DNA from: Nitrosomonas sp.
GTDB taxonomy: Bacteria > Pseudomonadota > Gammaproteobacteria > Burkholderiales > Nitrosomonadaceae
Direction: 5' to 3'
Length of the DNA: 64,000 bases
Assembly (NCBI GenBank): GCA_020446045.1
Contig: JAGRFM010000052.1
Span: 1-64,000 of the forward strand
The notes under the pieces were generated by a model, which was given only the letters and a program-made list of their open reading frames with translations, was not told the DNA's origin and made no database searches. Positions 54,240 through 63,941 of this stretch are shown here, one piece after another. Position numbers and translations under genes: made by a program. The stretch's first letter is position 1. Each line of letters opens with the position of its first letter.

Positions 54240-55895
54240 CTAATCATCCGCACTAATCGCAACGCGATTGCGCCCTTTCTTCTTGGCTTTGTGCAACGCT
54301 TTATCCGCCGCATCGCTGACGCTCTTGGCATCCGGAAAATGTTTGATATCTGCGATACCACAACTGAAGGTGACTTTAAACTCTTTGTTATCGCTCATAT
54401 GAATCAGACGGGAAAATACTTTACGGATTTCATCAATAACATTGGATGCATGCATTGCATCGGTATCCGTCATAATCACCGCAAACTCCTCACCGCCATA
54501 GCGGCCAACAATGTCGGTCCCCCTTAAGCGCTGTTTAAGCAGGCGCGCCAAACTTTTAAGCACACGATCTCCCGCCGCATGCCCACGTTTATCATTGACT
54601 TTCTTGATATTATCAACATCAATCATTGCGAAGGATAACGGTGTTTTTAACCGGTTTGACCGTACAATTTCACGGCTTAACTGATCTTTGATGGCCGCGT
54701 GATTGTGCAAACCCGTGAGTCCGTCATGCACCATCAAACCACGCAACAACCGTGCACGCCTGACGCGCATATTAACCGCCGACACCAGGCGTTTCGGCTC
54801 TACCGGCTTGACCATGAAATCATCACCCGCCAGATTCATGGCTTCCGGCTGGGTATTGAAATCGTTTTCCGATGACAAGTACACGATCGGCACATTCATC
54901 AATCCATCGATCTGCCGTATCACTTTCGCCAGCTCAATGCCACTGCAATCCGGCATATAAACGTCGATCAAAACAACATCCGGATTAAATTCGAGCAGCG
55001 TTTTCATAACCGCATCTGTTGTATTAACTGTCTTGACAGACATACCCGCAAGTTCCAACACAGCGGCATGATAGGTCAAAACGGTTATACTATCGTCAAT
55101 GATCAACACTCGGTAGGGATCAAGCGTCTGTGCTGCGGAAAACGAATCCAGTTGGTCGATCAAATCGGTTGAATTAATCGGTTTGGTCAGATAAGCAATA
55201 CCGCCCGCGCGCACCGCTTCCAGACGCAAGCTCAGATCATCATTTGATGACAGAAATATAACTTTCACCGGCTCATCCATTTCCTGTTGAATTTCTTTCA
55301 TAATGCGGATCCCGGCCACATCGTCATCTGAAAATTCAATATTCATCAACACAATAGCATTCTGGCTTTTCTTGATTGCCTTGCGAAAATTGTCGAGCTT
55401 ACTGAAAACTTCCACTTCATAACCGTAATAACTCAACTGCATGGCCAATTCCTGTGCGGATTCATGGTCATCATCCACTACAAAAACCTGTGTTACCACG
55501 TCATCATCACGCTGAACAGCATCTTTGAGCTGCTTTGTGATATTAAGCGCCGCCACCTGTTTTGGCTTGGCAGCAAGGCGGTTCAATTCAATGATTTGTT
55601 GATGAATTGCCTGCACACGATCATCATTTTTTCCGGCCCCGTTTTGAAGCATCCGTTTCAATGCATGTTCCAGATCCGTTGCAGCATGACTAAGCTCCTT
55701 ATACCCGAAAGTTTTACTGGCACTTTCCAGACCATGCACTCTGCGGTGCGCGATTTGAAGCTCTTCGGTGTTTTCTTGATCCTGAAACTGAAGCCACGCA
55801 TTTTCTATGGCTTTTGTTTTTTCGGGAAGTTCGGTTAAAAATGTTTCTGATAACAGATGCATCTTTTCTTGAAATTCTGCTACGGATTGAATCAT
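54240..55895 (-). CDS. Hpt-REC-REC-GGDEF diguanylate cyclase
   Basis: A 551-residue soluble signalling protein. It starts with an Hpt domain (His54 in RRVHGLESASKTFG). The first receiver (about 136-250) has Asn185 (VLMNIEF) where the phospho-acceptor Asp should be. The second receiver (about 262-375) keeps Asp311 (LIDVYMPD) and Lys in MVKPVEP. The GGDEF domain (about 390-551) has an intact GGEEF (467-471), so it can probably make c-di-GMP. Input is likely through phosphotransfer from a hybrid kinase to the Hpt or second receiver. Confidence 0.92.
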   Translation of the reverse strand: MIQSVAEFQEKMHLLSETFLTELPEKTKAIENAWLQFQDQENTEELQIAHRRVHGLESASKTFGYKELSHAATDLEHALKRMLQNGAGKNDDRVQAIHQQIIELNRLAAKPKQVAALNITKQLKDAVQRDDDVVTQVFVVDDDHESAQELAMQLSYYGYEVEVFSKLDNFRKAIKKSQNAIVLMNIEFSDDDVAGIRIMKEIQQEMDEPVKVIFLSSNDDLSLRLEAVRAGGIAYLTKPINSTDLIDQLDSFSAAQTLDPYRVLIIDDSITVLTYHAAVLELAGMSVKTVNTTDAVMKTLLEFNPDVVLIDVYMPDCSGIELAKVIRQIDGLMNVPIVYLSSENDFNTQPEAMNLAGDDFMVKPVEPKRLVSAVNMRVRRARLLRGLMVHDGLTGLHNHAAIKDQLSREIVRSNRLKTPLSFAMIDVDNIKKVNDKRGHAAGDRVLKSLARLLKQRLRGTDIVGRYGGEEFAVIMTDTDAMHASNVIDEIRKVFSRLIHMSDNKEFKVTFSCGIADIKHFPDAKSVSDAADKALHKAKKKGRNRVAISADD

Positions 55896-55995
55896 GATAG
55901 GCTATCTCAATGTGAAAGTTTAAATCAAAGCTTCGCCACTAACAGCACTGGCAGCTTGCGGCAGAAACAAAGATACCGTGACCCTATAAGTACGC

Positions 55996-56039
55996 CTTCA
56001 ACTTAATATTTGCGAGTATCCGTAAATATTAAGCTGAAG
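55996..56039. promoter_or_regulatory. 44-base inverted repeat between divergent genes
   Basis: CTTCAACTTAATATTT (55996-56011) pairs with AAATATTAAGCTGAAG (56024-56039) with one mismatch, around a 12-base centre. There is no T-run. It lies about 100 bp upstream of the Hpt-GGDEF start and about 90 bp upstream of the hydrolase start, so it could be a shared operator or a lone repetitive palindrome. Confidence 0.5.
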
Positions 56040-56129
56040 AAATACCGGCTACTTATTTTATAATATTCAGTCAATTATTGTATTACATTGTGGGCTTATG
56101 TGCTGAAAAACTATCTAAATCACTTATGT

Positions 56130-56996
56130 ATGTTGCAAAAAATTTTAATAACATTATCAGGTGTCTGCATTGCAGCCGCCATTCTCAGTTTTCTGGCGGG
56201 CGAATTGGTAACAGGCTCAGCCGCGACCGCAACGGAAACGCTGTTAACCGATATACCCGTACAATCCGTCAAAATCCCTGCAGCTGACGGTAACCTTGTA
56301 CATGGCTGGATTGCTTATGGAGAAGATGGCAACGGCGCCGTTTTACTGGTGCATTCCATCCGCAGCAATCGTGTTGAAATGTTGAGCAGGGCGCGCTTCT
56401 TAACCGCACAGGGGTACCATACACTGATGATCGATTTGCAAGCGCATGGCGAAACGCCGGGTGACCGCATTACTTTCGGCGCAAAAGAATCCGGCAATGT
56501 TGAAGCTGCCGTTAATTTTTTGCGCCAAACCTTTCCGCATGAGCGTATCGGCGCTATTGGCGTATCACTGGGCGCGGCCGCGATTGTATTGGCCAAACCG
56601 GACCTGAGGCTTGGCGCAGTGATTCTGGAATCATTACATCCAACCCTAGAAGAGGCTGTTGAAAATCGGCTAAAACTGTTTCTAGGGGAACCCGGCAAGC
56701 TTTTTCTGCCGCTGCTGCTTTTTCAAATTTCATTTTTTACCGGGGAACCCATTGAAGCGCTAAGTCCCATTACGCAAATTAACAACCTGAATTCCCCTGT
56801 CTTGATTATTGCGGGAACAAACGATCAACATACGACTGTTCCCGAGACTGAACGGCTGTTTGCCGCAGCGCGCGAACCTAAAGAATTATGGATCGTACCC
56901 GGCGCAAGACATTTCAACATGCATGACTATGCAGGAAAAACGTATGAGCGGGAAGTATCCGATTTTTTAGCGTATTATCTCAGGCGTAACGAATAA
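56130..56996 (+). CDS. Membrane-anchored alpha/beta hydrolase
   Basis: A 288-residue protein with an N-terminal transmembrane or signal segment (about residues 3-25) followed by an alpha/beta hydrolase fold. The nucleophile elbow is GVSLGAA, with a likely catalytic Asp in IAGTNDQHT and His in PGARHFNMHDY. The substrate is unknown; the fold suggests an esterase- or peptidase-like activity in the periplasm. The start at 56130 is favoured; the frame opens at 56088. Confidence 0.85.
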   Translation: MLQKILITLSGVCIAAAILSFLAGELVTGSAATATETLLTDIPVQSVKIPAADGNLVHGWIAYGEDGNGAVLLVHSIRSNRVEMLSRARFLTAQGYHTLMIDLQAHGETPGDRITFGAKESGNVEAAVNFLRQTFPHERIGAIGVSLGAAAIVLAKPDLRLGAVILESLHPTLEEAVENRLKLFLGEPGKLFLPLLLFQISFFTGEPIEALSPITQINNLNSPVLIIAGTNDQHTTVPETERLFAAAREPKELWIVPGARHFNMHDYAGKTYEREVSDFLAYYLRRNE

Positions 56997-57111
56997 TTCA
57001 ACGTATCACGTCAATAGCGCTGCAACCCGAACATCACAACCCAAACAGTTTCAGGTATAGTAGCGTAAATCAATAATTCAATAAATAAAAACCATCCCAA
57101 AAGCACTTGCT

Positions 57112-57558
57112 ATGAATGATTACAAAAAAATTCTTGTCGCAATCGATTTCTCCGGTTCTGGCAATATCGTTATTAACCAAGCGCAGCGCCTGGCTAATCA
57201 ATTAGACGCAGAATTGAGCGTTATCCATGTGCTGGATAATATTCCCATGCCCGACACACCTTACGGCACCATTATCGATTTAAATACTCAATCTTCTGAT
57301 TCGCTGCTCGAAGATGAAAAAAACAAACTTAACCAGACATGTGATGGTATGAACATTGCCCCCTGTAATCGCTGGATGATCTGGGGCAAGCCACAGGAAG
57401 AAATCACACAACTTGCGATAAAAGAGAACATTGACCTGATCGTTGTCGGATCACATGGCCGCCACGGATTAGCCGTATTGATGGGCTCAACCGCAAAGGG
57501 CGTCATATTCAATGCCGAATGTGACGTACTGACAGTGCATTTAAAGGATGATCAATGA
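57112..57558 (+). CDS. Universal stress protein (UspA family)
   Basis: A 148-residue UspA-fold protein with KKILVAIDFSGSG at the start and the ATP-binding signature GSHGRHGLAVLMGSTAKGVI near the end (G-x2-G-x9-GS/T). It is cytoplasmic and probably binds ATP, with a role in stress survival. It converges with bamD with seven bases between them. Confidence 0.92.
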   Translation: MNDYKKILVAIDFSGSGNIVINQAQRLANQLDAELSVIHVLDNIPMPDTPYGTIIDLNTQSSDSLLEDEKNKLNQTCDGMNIAPCNRWMIWGKPQEEITQLAIKENIDLIVVGSHGRHGLAVLMGSTAKGVIFNAECDVLTVHLKDDQ

Positions 57559-57565
57559 AAATTGT

Positions 57566-58378
57566 TCACCAGAATTTCCACCACGATGGATTTTCGCTTT
57601 CATAAATATCACTTAGAAACTCACTATCTGGAAAATTCCGTTTTAGAACGCGTTCGGCATCGTCGCTCAAGTCATGCATGCCGAGCTCGTTGTATGCCCG
57701 GGCCAGAATATAAAGCGCCTCCTCCGCAGCCGGTGTTAACGGGTATTCTTTGACCGCGTATTGTGCACGGTTGGCCGCCGCAACATAGGCATGCCGTTTC
57801 ATATAATACCGCGCCACATGAACCTCATTCATGGCGATGACATTCAACAAATGCGCCATGCGCTGCCTGGAGTCAGGTGCGTACTTGCTATTGGGAAAGC
57901 GCGTCACCAGCTCTTTGAAATTTTCAAATGATTCACGCGATGCTTTTGAATCCCGTTCGCTCATATCCTGTTTTAAATAACCGCGCATTAAAAAACCCAT
58001 AATACCCCAGTTATCATGATAATTGGCCAGGCCCTTGATATAATACGCGTAATCGACATTGGGATGATTCGGTTGCAGTTTGATAAAGCGATCAGCAGCA
58101 GCAATGGCTGAAGCCTGCTCCTGATCCTTGTAATGCGCATAGGCGGTTTCAAGCTGCGCCTGCTGTGCATATCGGCCGTATGGGTAACGCGCTTCGAGTC
58201 CTTCGAATAATTTGATTGCAGCGGCATAATTTCCACTGCTCAGTTTTTCTTTTGCTTCCGTATAAAACTTGTTTGCCGACCAATTGTGCGTATCTTCCTT
58301 CTGATCCGGCAGCAGTCCGCATGCAGAGTGTATCGATATTATTATTCCGACCAGTACAACGTTGCTAAACTTCATCAT
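57566..58378 (-). CDS. bamD: Outer-membrane protein assembly factor BamD
   Basis: A 270-residue lipoprotein with lipobox HSACG (Cys20) and TPR-like repeats (FYTEAKEKLSSGNYAAAIKLFEGLEARYPYG ... AYYIKGLANY). It is an essential part of the BAM complex that folds beta-barrels into the outer membrane. The start is 16 bp from that of the divergent rluD, a widespread arrangement. Confidence 0.94.
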   Translation of the reverse strand: MMKFSNVVLVGIIISIHSACGLLPDQKEDTHNWSANKFYTEAKEKLSSGNYAAAIKLFEGLEARYPYGRYAQQAQLETAYAHYKDQEQASAIAAADRFIKLQPNHPNVDYAYYIKGLANYHDNWGIMGFLMRGYLKQDMSERDSKASRESFENFKELVTRFPNSKYAPDSRQRMAHLLNVIAMNEVHVARYYMKRHAYVAAANRAQYAVKEYPLTPAAEEALYILARAYNELGMHDLSDDAERVLKRNFPDSEFLSDIYESENPSWWKFW

Positions 58379-58394
58379 TTAAAGCCCAAAAAGC

Positions 58395-59420
58395 ATGGAA
58401 TCAAAAGAGAATTATAGCTCAAAGCCTTTACCAACCACACGGCCAAAAACAGATCAATCTGTTGTACATATAACTATTCCATTGGAATATGCCGGCCAGC
58501 GACTGGATCAAGCACTGGCCCAGCTACTGCCTAATTGGTCGCGCAGCCGTATCCAAACCTGGATTGCAAATGAGCGCGTCAAATTGGACGGCATGACTTG
58601 CCAGGCAAAACAGAAAGTCTGGGGCGGAGAACAGGCATCAGTGCTGCCTGATAATTCTATCGTTGAAAACCATTACGCTGCAGAAGCCATTTCGCTGAAT
58701 ATTCTGTTCGAGGATGAACAATTGATCATCATTAACAAACCGGCCGGAATGGTTGTTCACCCCGGAAATGGCAACTGGCAGGGCACACTATTAAACGCAT
58801 TGTTACATCATTCACCACAACTGGAATACGTTCCGCGAGCAGGTATAGTCCACAGACTCGATAAAAACACCAGCGGCATCATGGTCGTTGCGAAAACCAT
58901 CGAAGCGCAAACCAGCCTGGTGCGCCAATTGCAGCAACGTACGGTTAAACGCGAATACCTTGCAGTAGCGCTGGGCGAAGTTGCCGGCAGCAGCGTTGTC
59001 GATGCACCAATCGGCCGTCATCCGATACACCGCACGAAAATGGCAGTGACCGCACAAGGCAAACCGGCCCGAACACATTATCAAGTTCTCGAACGTTTTC
59101 CAGGCTGTTCATTGGTGCAATGCAATCTTGAAACCGGACGCACCCATCAAATCCGCGTACATATGCATTCCATCGGTCACCCATTAGTTGGCGATCCCGT
59201 TTATGGCGGCAATCCCAAAAAAATGACACCCGAAATCAGCGTACTTTTGAATAATTTTTCCCGGCAAGCGCTCCACGCATGGAAACTAACGCTTATCCAC
59301 CCGGAAAATTCTCAAACACTACAATGGCAATCCGAATTACCCGATGATATGGGCAGCCTGTTACAGCAATTGAAGCTTTATACCAAAGAAGTTATTCGAA
59401 ACAACGACTATAAATCCTGA
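58395..59420 (+). CDS. rluD: Ribosomal large subunit pseudouridine synthase D
   Basis: A 341-residue RluA-family enzyme with an N-terminal S4 domain (RLDQALAQLLPNWSRSRIQTWI) and the catalytic motif HRLDKNTSG (Asp). The C-terminal GRTHQIRVHMHSIGHPLVGD is typical. It makes pseudouridines in helix 69 of 23S rRNA. It ends by overlapping the convergent LysR gene by 13 bp. Confidence 0.95.
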   Translation: MESKENYSSKPLPTTRPKTDQSVVHITIPLEYAGQRLDQALAQLLPNWSRSRIQTWIANERVKLDGMTCQAKQKVWGGEQASVLPDNSIVENHYAAEAISLNILFEDEQLIIINKPAGMVVHPGNGNWQGTLLNALLHHSPQLEYVPRAGIVHRLDKNTSGIMVVAKTIEAQTSLVRQLQQRTVKREYLAVALGEVAGSSVVDAPIGRHPIHRTKMAVTAQGKPARTHYQVLERFPGCSLVQCNLETGRTHQIRVHMHSIGHPLVGDPVYGGNPKKMTPEISVLLNNFSRQALHAWKLTLIHPENSQTLQWQSELPDDMGSLLQQLKLYTKEVIRNNDYKS

Positions 59421-60316
59421 TCCCAGTATGGCATCTTGCCAATACGCATCGCCATAAATTCTATGAAAGAACGCACTTTTGCAGGAACATGACGACTGGG
59501 CAGATAACAAGCATACACATACCGTTCCACCGCTATATATTCCGACAACACAGCTTGTAATTTTCCACTTTGCAGTTCTTTTCCAACGGTAAATGTCGGC
59601 AGCAAAGCAATACCCAAACCACCCAGAACCGCTTGAGACAGCGCATCATCATCATTAATGCGCAAAGTGCCTGAGACAGGTACTGCGATATCGCCTTCCG
59701 GACCGGTAAAATGCCAGTAGCCTTGCTCCCCTGACAGGGTATAATCCAGACAATTGTGTTTAATCAGATCTTCCGGTGTCTGAGGAGTGCTATTCTTCTG
59801 GAAATATTGCGGAGTGGCGCATAACTTACGGCGTACAGGCGCTAATTTGCGTGCAACAAGATTCAAATCCGGTTCGTTCGTAACCCGGATTATAACGTCA
59901 TAACCCTCTTCAACTAAATCGACAGGGCGATCAGTAATGGTCAGATCGATCCGGATCTCAGGATATCGCGCCAGAAAGTCCGCCAGCGCAGGCGCCACAT
60001 GCAGCGTACCAAAAGCAACTGAAGCACTCACTTTTAACATACCACGCGGCTCAACCTGCAAGCTGTTCACAACACGTTCGGCCTGTTCTGCTTCATCAAG
60101 AATATGTGCCGAATGTTCCGCCAGAATCGCTCCGGCCTCGGTCAGACTCAGATGCCGCGTACTGCGGTTTAACAATTGCGCACCAAGGTTCTTTTCCAGT
60201 TTGGCAATTGCCTTGCTGATTGCCGAACGCGAAATATTCATACGTCTGGCTGCTTCCGCAAAACTTCCGGATTCGACAACGCGCGCATAAATAACGAATA
60301 AATTAAGATCTTGCAT
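59408..60316 (-). CDS. LysR family transcriptional regulator
   Basis: A 302-residue LysR-type regulator with the helix-turn-helix VVESGSFAEAARRMNISRSAISKAIAKLEKNLG and a substrate-binding domain from about 90. It is of the CrgA/DmlR-like subclass. The start at 60316 (MQDLNLFVIYAR) is preferred to an ATG at 60337. The target is unknown; no divergent gene lies next to it, and a 485-bp gap separates it from the porin. Confidence 0.92.
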   Translation of the reverse strand: MQDLNLFVIYARVVESGSFAEAARRMNISRSAISKAIAKLEKNLGAQLLNRSTRHLSLTEAGAILAEHSAHILDEAEQAERVVNSLQVEPRGMLKVSASVAFGTLHVAPALADFLARYPEIRIDLTITDRPVDLVEEGYDVIIRVTNEPDLNLVARKLAPVRRKLCATPQYFQKNSTPQTPEDLIKHNCLDYTLSGEQGYWHFTGPEGDIAVPVSGTLRINDDDALSQAVLGGLGIALLPTFTVGKELQSGKLQAVLSEYIAVERYVYACYLPSRHVPAKVRSFIEFMAMRIGKMPYWDQDL

Positions 60317-60337
60317 AAAACACGCCATTGTTGACAA

Positions 60338-60760
60338 AAAAGAACCAATGTAATTCGGTTTTTGGCACTTATCGAAAATTACTTGCGCCTGTATGATACG
60401 TCCTAGAATAGCAAGAGGGGTGGATTCTTATTACAATATAAAATATTACATTCTACTTTAGCAGAAACAGCCAGTGCAGAGTTACCCGGAAAATATTTTA
60501 TACGGCCGAGCAGCGTTTTTATTGTCAACCCGTAGGAACGTATGCTTGATTCTTACTCTACTTATTATTAATAAATCCGTGGCTCATGATTTGTAGCAGC
60601 AACTATCTGCAAAGTTGGCAGCCTGCCGAATCTAGCTTAATGGATTGGATAGTTCAATACTCGTACTTACTTCTCTTATAAAAACCAACTCATTATTGAA
60701 TAAAAAACAGCTCTATATCATTTCTGAAAGTGGTCTCTAAGGCCTGTATATACGAGAAAA
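60338..60760. other. Intergenic region, no gene seen
   Basis: The stretch between the LysR gene and the porin terminator is AT-rich with stop codons in all frames. An ATTACAATATAAAATATTACAT segment near 60431-60453 is palindrome-like and could be a LysR-type site, but this is weak. No RNA gene is recognised. Confidence 0.5.
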
Positions 60761-60800
60761 GGAAGAGAGGCGATGAATATTTATTCGCCGTTTCTCTTCC
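60761..60800 (-). terminator. Intrinsic terminator of the porin gene
   Basis: GGAAGAGA and TCTCTTCC form the outer stem and GGCGA/TCGCC the inner stem, with a small bulge and an AT-rich loop. On the minus strand it is followed by TTTTCTCG. Confidence 0.7.
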
Positions 60801-60822
60801 ACTTTTTTAACAGAAGCTAAAT

Positions 60823-62097
60823 TTAGAAGCGGAAAATACCACTCACAGACAGCAGAATCTGATCATTATCTTTTCCGTTGTCAAATGCCCTGTTGATATT
60901 TCTACCAGATGTTGAACGATCGTAGCGAACTTCAGGACGGATAGTGAATCCGGCTATTGGCGTATAATTCAATCCACCAGTCACACCTATATAATTATCG
61001 GTAAACCCGTTAACCCGTGCACCGTCATCATCACGGAACCATTCCATACGCAGACCAGCCTTGAGGTTATGCAGAATATCGTAGAACACATATTGGTTCA
61101 CACCATACCATTCCGCAGCAGTTTGAAAAGCATTTTTCTCTTGAATTCCAAGATCATGCTGCAACACATAATGCAATCTGTCCGTAAAGCTGTGCTCCAA
61201 TACCAGACTATACATTGTGCGATTATGGTCCACTTTTGCAGTGCCAGTACCTGTTGCATAAGCAGATTCCGTGCTGCCGGTGATCAATGAACCGGTTATA
61301 GTGGTACGCTCATCATCGGTACTATAACTAACACTACCCAGGAAATTTGCGGGCTGATTGAAATGTGCATCCCAGCCAGTCACAGCGCCACCTTGCAAGG
61401 TTATATTGTCATTTAGCGGATAGGACACCAATACACCTGTGTGCGTGAATGGCTCACCGTATTGCATCGTATAAGCATGCGAGAAGAAGAAATTACCGGC
61501 TGAAGGCACGACTTCATACCCAATTAAGGTATAAAAATGCCCCACCGATACGGTGATACCGTTGCCATACGGCAGATAAATATCCGCATAAGCCTGCGGG
61601 AATGCCAATTGATGCTGACTTGTACCGTTCAAAATTCTACCTACGAAGTTTTCATCGGCATCGAAGTTTGATGCATAGGTATACCGCGCATCCGAGCCAA
61701 ACAACATATCCGCTCTCCACCCAAGACTCCAGGTATCGGTATTTTTATTAACTTCGCGTTCAACATAGCCATAGACTTGATGCAGCCTGAATTCATTCGG
61801 ACCTCTGTTAAAGGTAACCGGTCCATTGTTTCCTTTCGGATTATCGATATTACCGGTAAAACCAATATCAACCCAACCGCCAACTTTAACCCCCAGAGAC
61901 TGCAAAAAAGGTGTTTCGTTGTATTTGAAACCAGTCAGGCTTTCAACCAAACCTTTTTCATCAGAATCAGATGGCTCAGCATAAGCATCATGGCCATAAG
62001 GCTTGTCACCTGTGGCATGTGCCGTTGAAGCGAAAATAAACGCACTACACAGCGCAAACACTGTCTCTTTCAATTTCAGTTTTTTATGAGCAATCAA
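60823..62097 (-). CDS. Outer-membrane beta-barrel porin (BBP2-like)
   Basis: A 424-residue exported protein with a signal peptide ending STAHA/TGDKP and a body of alternating amphipathic strands ending in the C-terminal Phe of outer-membrane barrels (LLSVSGIFRF). Aromatic-girdle strands and the motif GVKVGGWVDIGFTGN near the N-terminus resemble the BBP2/DUF1597 porin family. The start is the TTG at 62097, placed seven bases after GGAGGG; the ATG at 62112 would put that ribosome binding site inside the gene. The transported solute is unknown. Confidence 0.87.
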   Translation of the reverse strand: MIAHKKLKLKETVFALCSAFIFASTAHATGDKPYGHDAYAEPSDSDEKGLVESLTGFKYNETPFLQSLGVKVGGWVDIGFTGNIDNPKGNNGPVTFNRGPNEFRLHQVYGYVEREVNKNTDTWSLGWRADMLFGSDARYTYASNFDADENFVGRILNGTSQHQLAFPQAYADIYLPYGNGITVSVGHFYTLIGYEVVPSAGNFFFSHAYTMQYGEPFTHTGVLVSYPLNDNITLQGGAVTGWDAHFNQPANFLGSVSYSTDDERTTITGSLITGSTESAYATGTGTAKVDHNRTMYSLVLEHSFTDRLHYVLQHDLGIQEKNAFQTAAEWYGVNQYVFYDILHNLKAGLRMEWFRDDDGARVNGFTDNYIGVTGGLNYTPIAGFTIRPEVRYDRSTSGRNINRAFDNGKDNDQILLSVSGIFRF

Positions 62098-62112
62098 AAC
62101 GCAACCCTCCAC

Positions 62113-62418
62113 ATTGTATTATTCTGGTTCACATTCATTCAGCGCGAAACATGACGCCATTCAGTTATAGTCTTAGACACAAAAACCATGCCTAGCACAA
62201 GGTAAAGCATACTGAACGCAAATTGGACACGCAAACCTTTTCTAAGAAATTTCAACAAAATTACAACGAGGTGTTGCAGAATGTTCCCACTTCATCAATT
62301 CTCTTTATTTCAGTGAGTTCTTCACAATACTATTTTCCCAATACGATCCAAAGAAAAATCATGAAAAATAAAACTGAATGAAAACAAATGATTGAGTCTG
62401 ATAGAATTTAACTGATCA
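62113..62418. other. Intergenic region upstream of the porin, no gene seen
   Basis: The 306 bases between the large lipoprotein gene and the porin have no open frame of note and no GG-N10-GC promoter. TTTCTAAGAAA at about 62238-62248 is a short palindrome. The porin promoter should lie here but no clear -35/-10 pair was identified. Confidence 0.5.
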
Positions 62419-63696
62419 TCAATCCGTAGATCTAAGCCGGATTTGAATATCAGGCACAGTACGCTCAATGACGGGGGGTGTAACTGTACGGTTCAAACCC
62501 AATACACTCACACGATGAGTGGCGTTAAAACCCGGTGCCCCGTCACGATCTCGCAAAATAGACGACACTTTATACTCCAGCCCATTGGAATCCGGATCAA
62601 AACGTATATCGTGTATCCAGATGCCCGCACGTTGCACATGCTGATCACTGCATTCATAATTCAAATCCCATCCGGTTAGCATGGGCACCGCATAATCATA
62701 CGGCAAGTCATAAATACGGAATGTTTCAGTTCGCACGACGCCTTCAGCACCATTTCTGCAGACATTCGTTTTTCCTGAACGTGGATTTAACGCAAGAAAA
62801 TCTGCCCTGAGTTTGACGCTCTTCCCGCCAATCAGCGCTGCACGTGTTTTGACCCAGTGTGCGCGGGTACTATTATCTTTGAATAATGTTTGGGTTACCC
62901 AGTGTGGATTACCATCCGGATTGGGCGACGCACCAGTCTGATACAGACTGTAGGCTACCTGGCGCAAATGATGATCGACCGGATCTTCCCAACGACAAGG
63001 TGGAAAACGCCATTCACATTCAAATGCATTATCATATTGAAAATCGAAACCCCGCGGAATAACAACAATCGAATCGCTTCCTTTTAATGTGCCATCGCTC
63101 CATATACTTTCCAAAGTAGCGACGGGGCCCTCCGCTTCTATCTGCAAACCCCAGGTTTCTATACCGTTATAGTCACCCTCAATCTGCGCTTCAAACCATG
63201 CTGAATTAAAACCGAAACCTGTGTAATACACGCAGAATTCATAGGCATCATCCCAGTTTTGATCACTGAGCTCGCCCTCTACTTCAAACACCAGCGTCGG
63301 AGAACCGCCACCGCCCGTAACCAGTTTGCTATGCTTAATATCAGCACGCAATGAACGAACTTCATGATCCTTGTGTAAATACCGCAAATCCCACCCATTC
63401 AGGATCACTGTACCCTGATTGACATAGGCTGGCATGTCAACCGTAATCAGCATAGTCGCCGATTCAGGGCCTTTGTCACGCTCCGTACATTGGCTGCCTT
63501 CGAGCATGATAAATTTGCCGCTGTCTTCAAAACTGGTTTTACGACTCGCCTTGAAAAAAGGTTGGCCCGGCAAAGCAACATCTTGCGAACCGGGGAGTGA
63601 CATCATGTCACGATTTTTTTTGCTGGTTACACACCCGGTCAGCACCATGACCCCTATCAGCAAAAGCGTTATCGGAATGCGGTGATTACAATACAT
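62419..63696 (-). CDS. Large putative lipoprotein of unknown function
   Basis: A 425-residue protein with a lipoprotein signal (MYCNHRIPITLLLIGVMVLTGC; Cys22). The start at 63696 is supported by GAGAGAG upstream; the open frame begins at 63753. The mature part is rich in Trp, Asp and aromatic residues, with repeated beta-type phrases such as ILNGWDLRYLHKDHEVRSL and MLTGWDLNYECSDQHVQRA, which look like two related domains of about 200 residues. No known domain is recognised. It is probably at the outer membrane or cell surface. Confidence 0.8.
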   Translation of the reverse strand: MYCNHRIPITLLLIGVMVLTGCVTSKKNRDMMSLPGSQDVALPGQPFFKASRKTSFEDSGKFIMLEGSQCTERDKGPESATMLITVDMPAYVNQGTVILNGWDLRYLHKDHEVRSLRADIKHSKLVTGGGGSPTLVFEVEGELSDQNWDDAYEFCVYYTGFGFNSAWFEAQIEGDYNGIETWGLQIEAEGPVATLESIWSDGTLKGSDSIVVIPRGFDFQYDNAFECEWRFPPCRWEDPVDHHLRQVAYSLYQTGASPNPDGNPHWVTQTLFKDNSTRAHWVKTRAALIGGKSVKLRADFLALNPRSGKTNVCRNGAEGVVRTETFRIYDLPYDYAVPMLTGWDLNYECSDQHVQRAGIWIHDIRFDPDSNGLEYKVSSILRDRDGAPGFNATHRVSVLGLNRTVTPPVIERTVPDIQIRLRSTD

Positions 63697-63941
63697 ACAA
63701 ACTCTCTCACGGCAAATACTAATCAACAAATATACTTTTTTCCTTCGGCCCATTATGAGTCTATCGTGTTATTGATGAGAAGAGAAGATTTTTCCATTCC
63801 CGACGAACCATCACAAGAATCAAAAAAGGGAAATACCATCATCTCAGGCACGTCGAAAATGCCCTTTCATTCATTGCATTTGTTGAACGATAGTGTAAAA
63901 ATCAAGGCCGAGACATAATTTATCGAAATGAAATGATAACG

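Noticed and set aside
63775..63918. Plus-strand 47-codon frame (MRREDFSIPDEPSQ...)
   Set aside because: No ribosome binding site or family; it lies in the upstream region shared by two divergent exported-protein genes.
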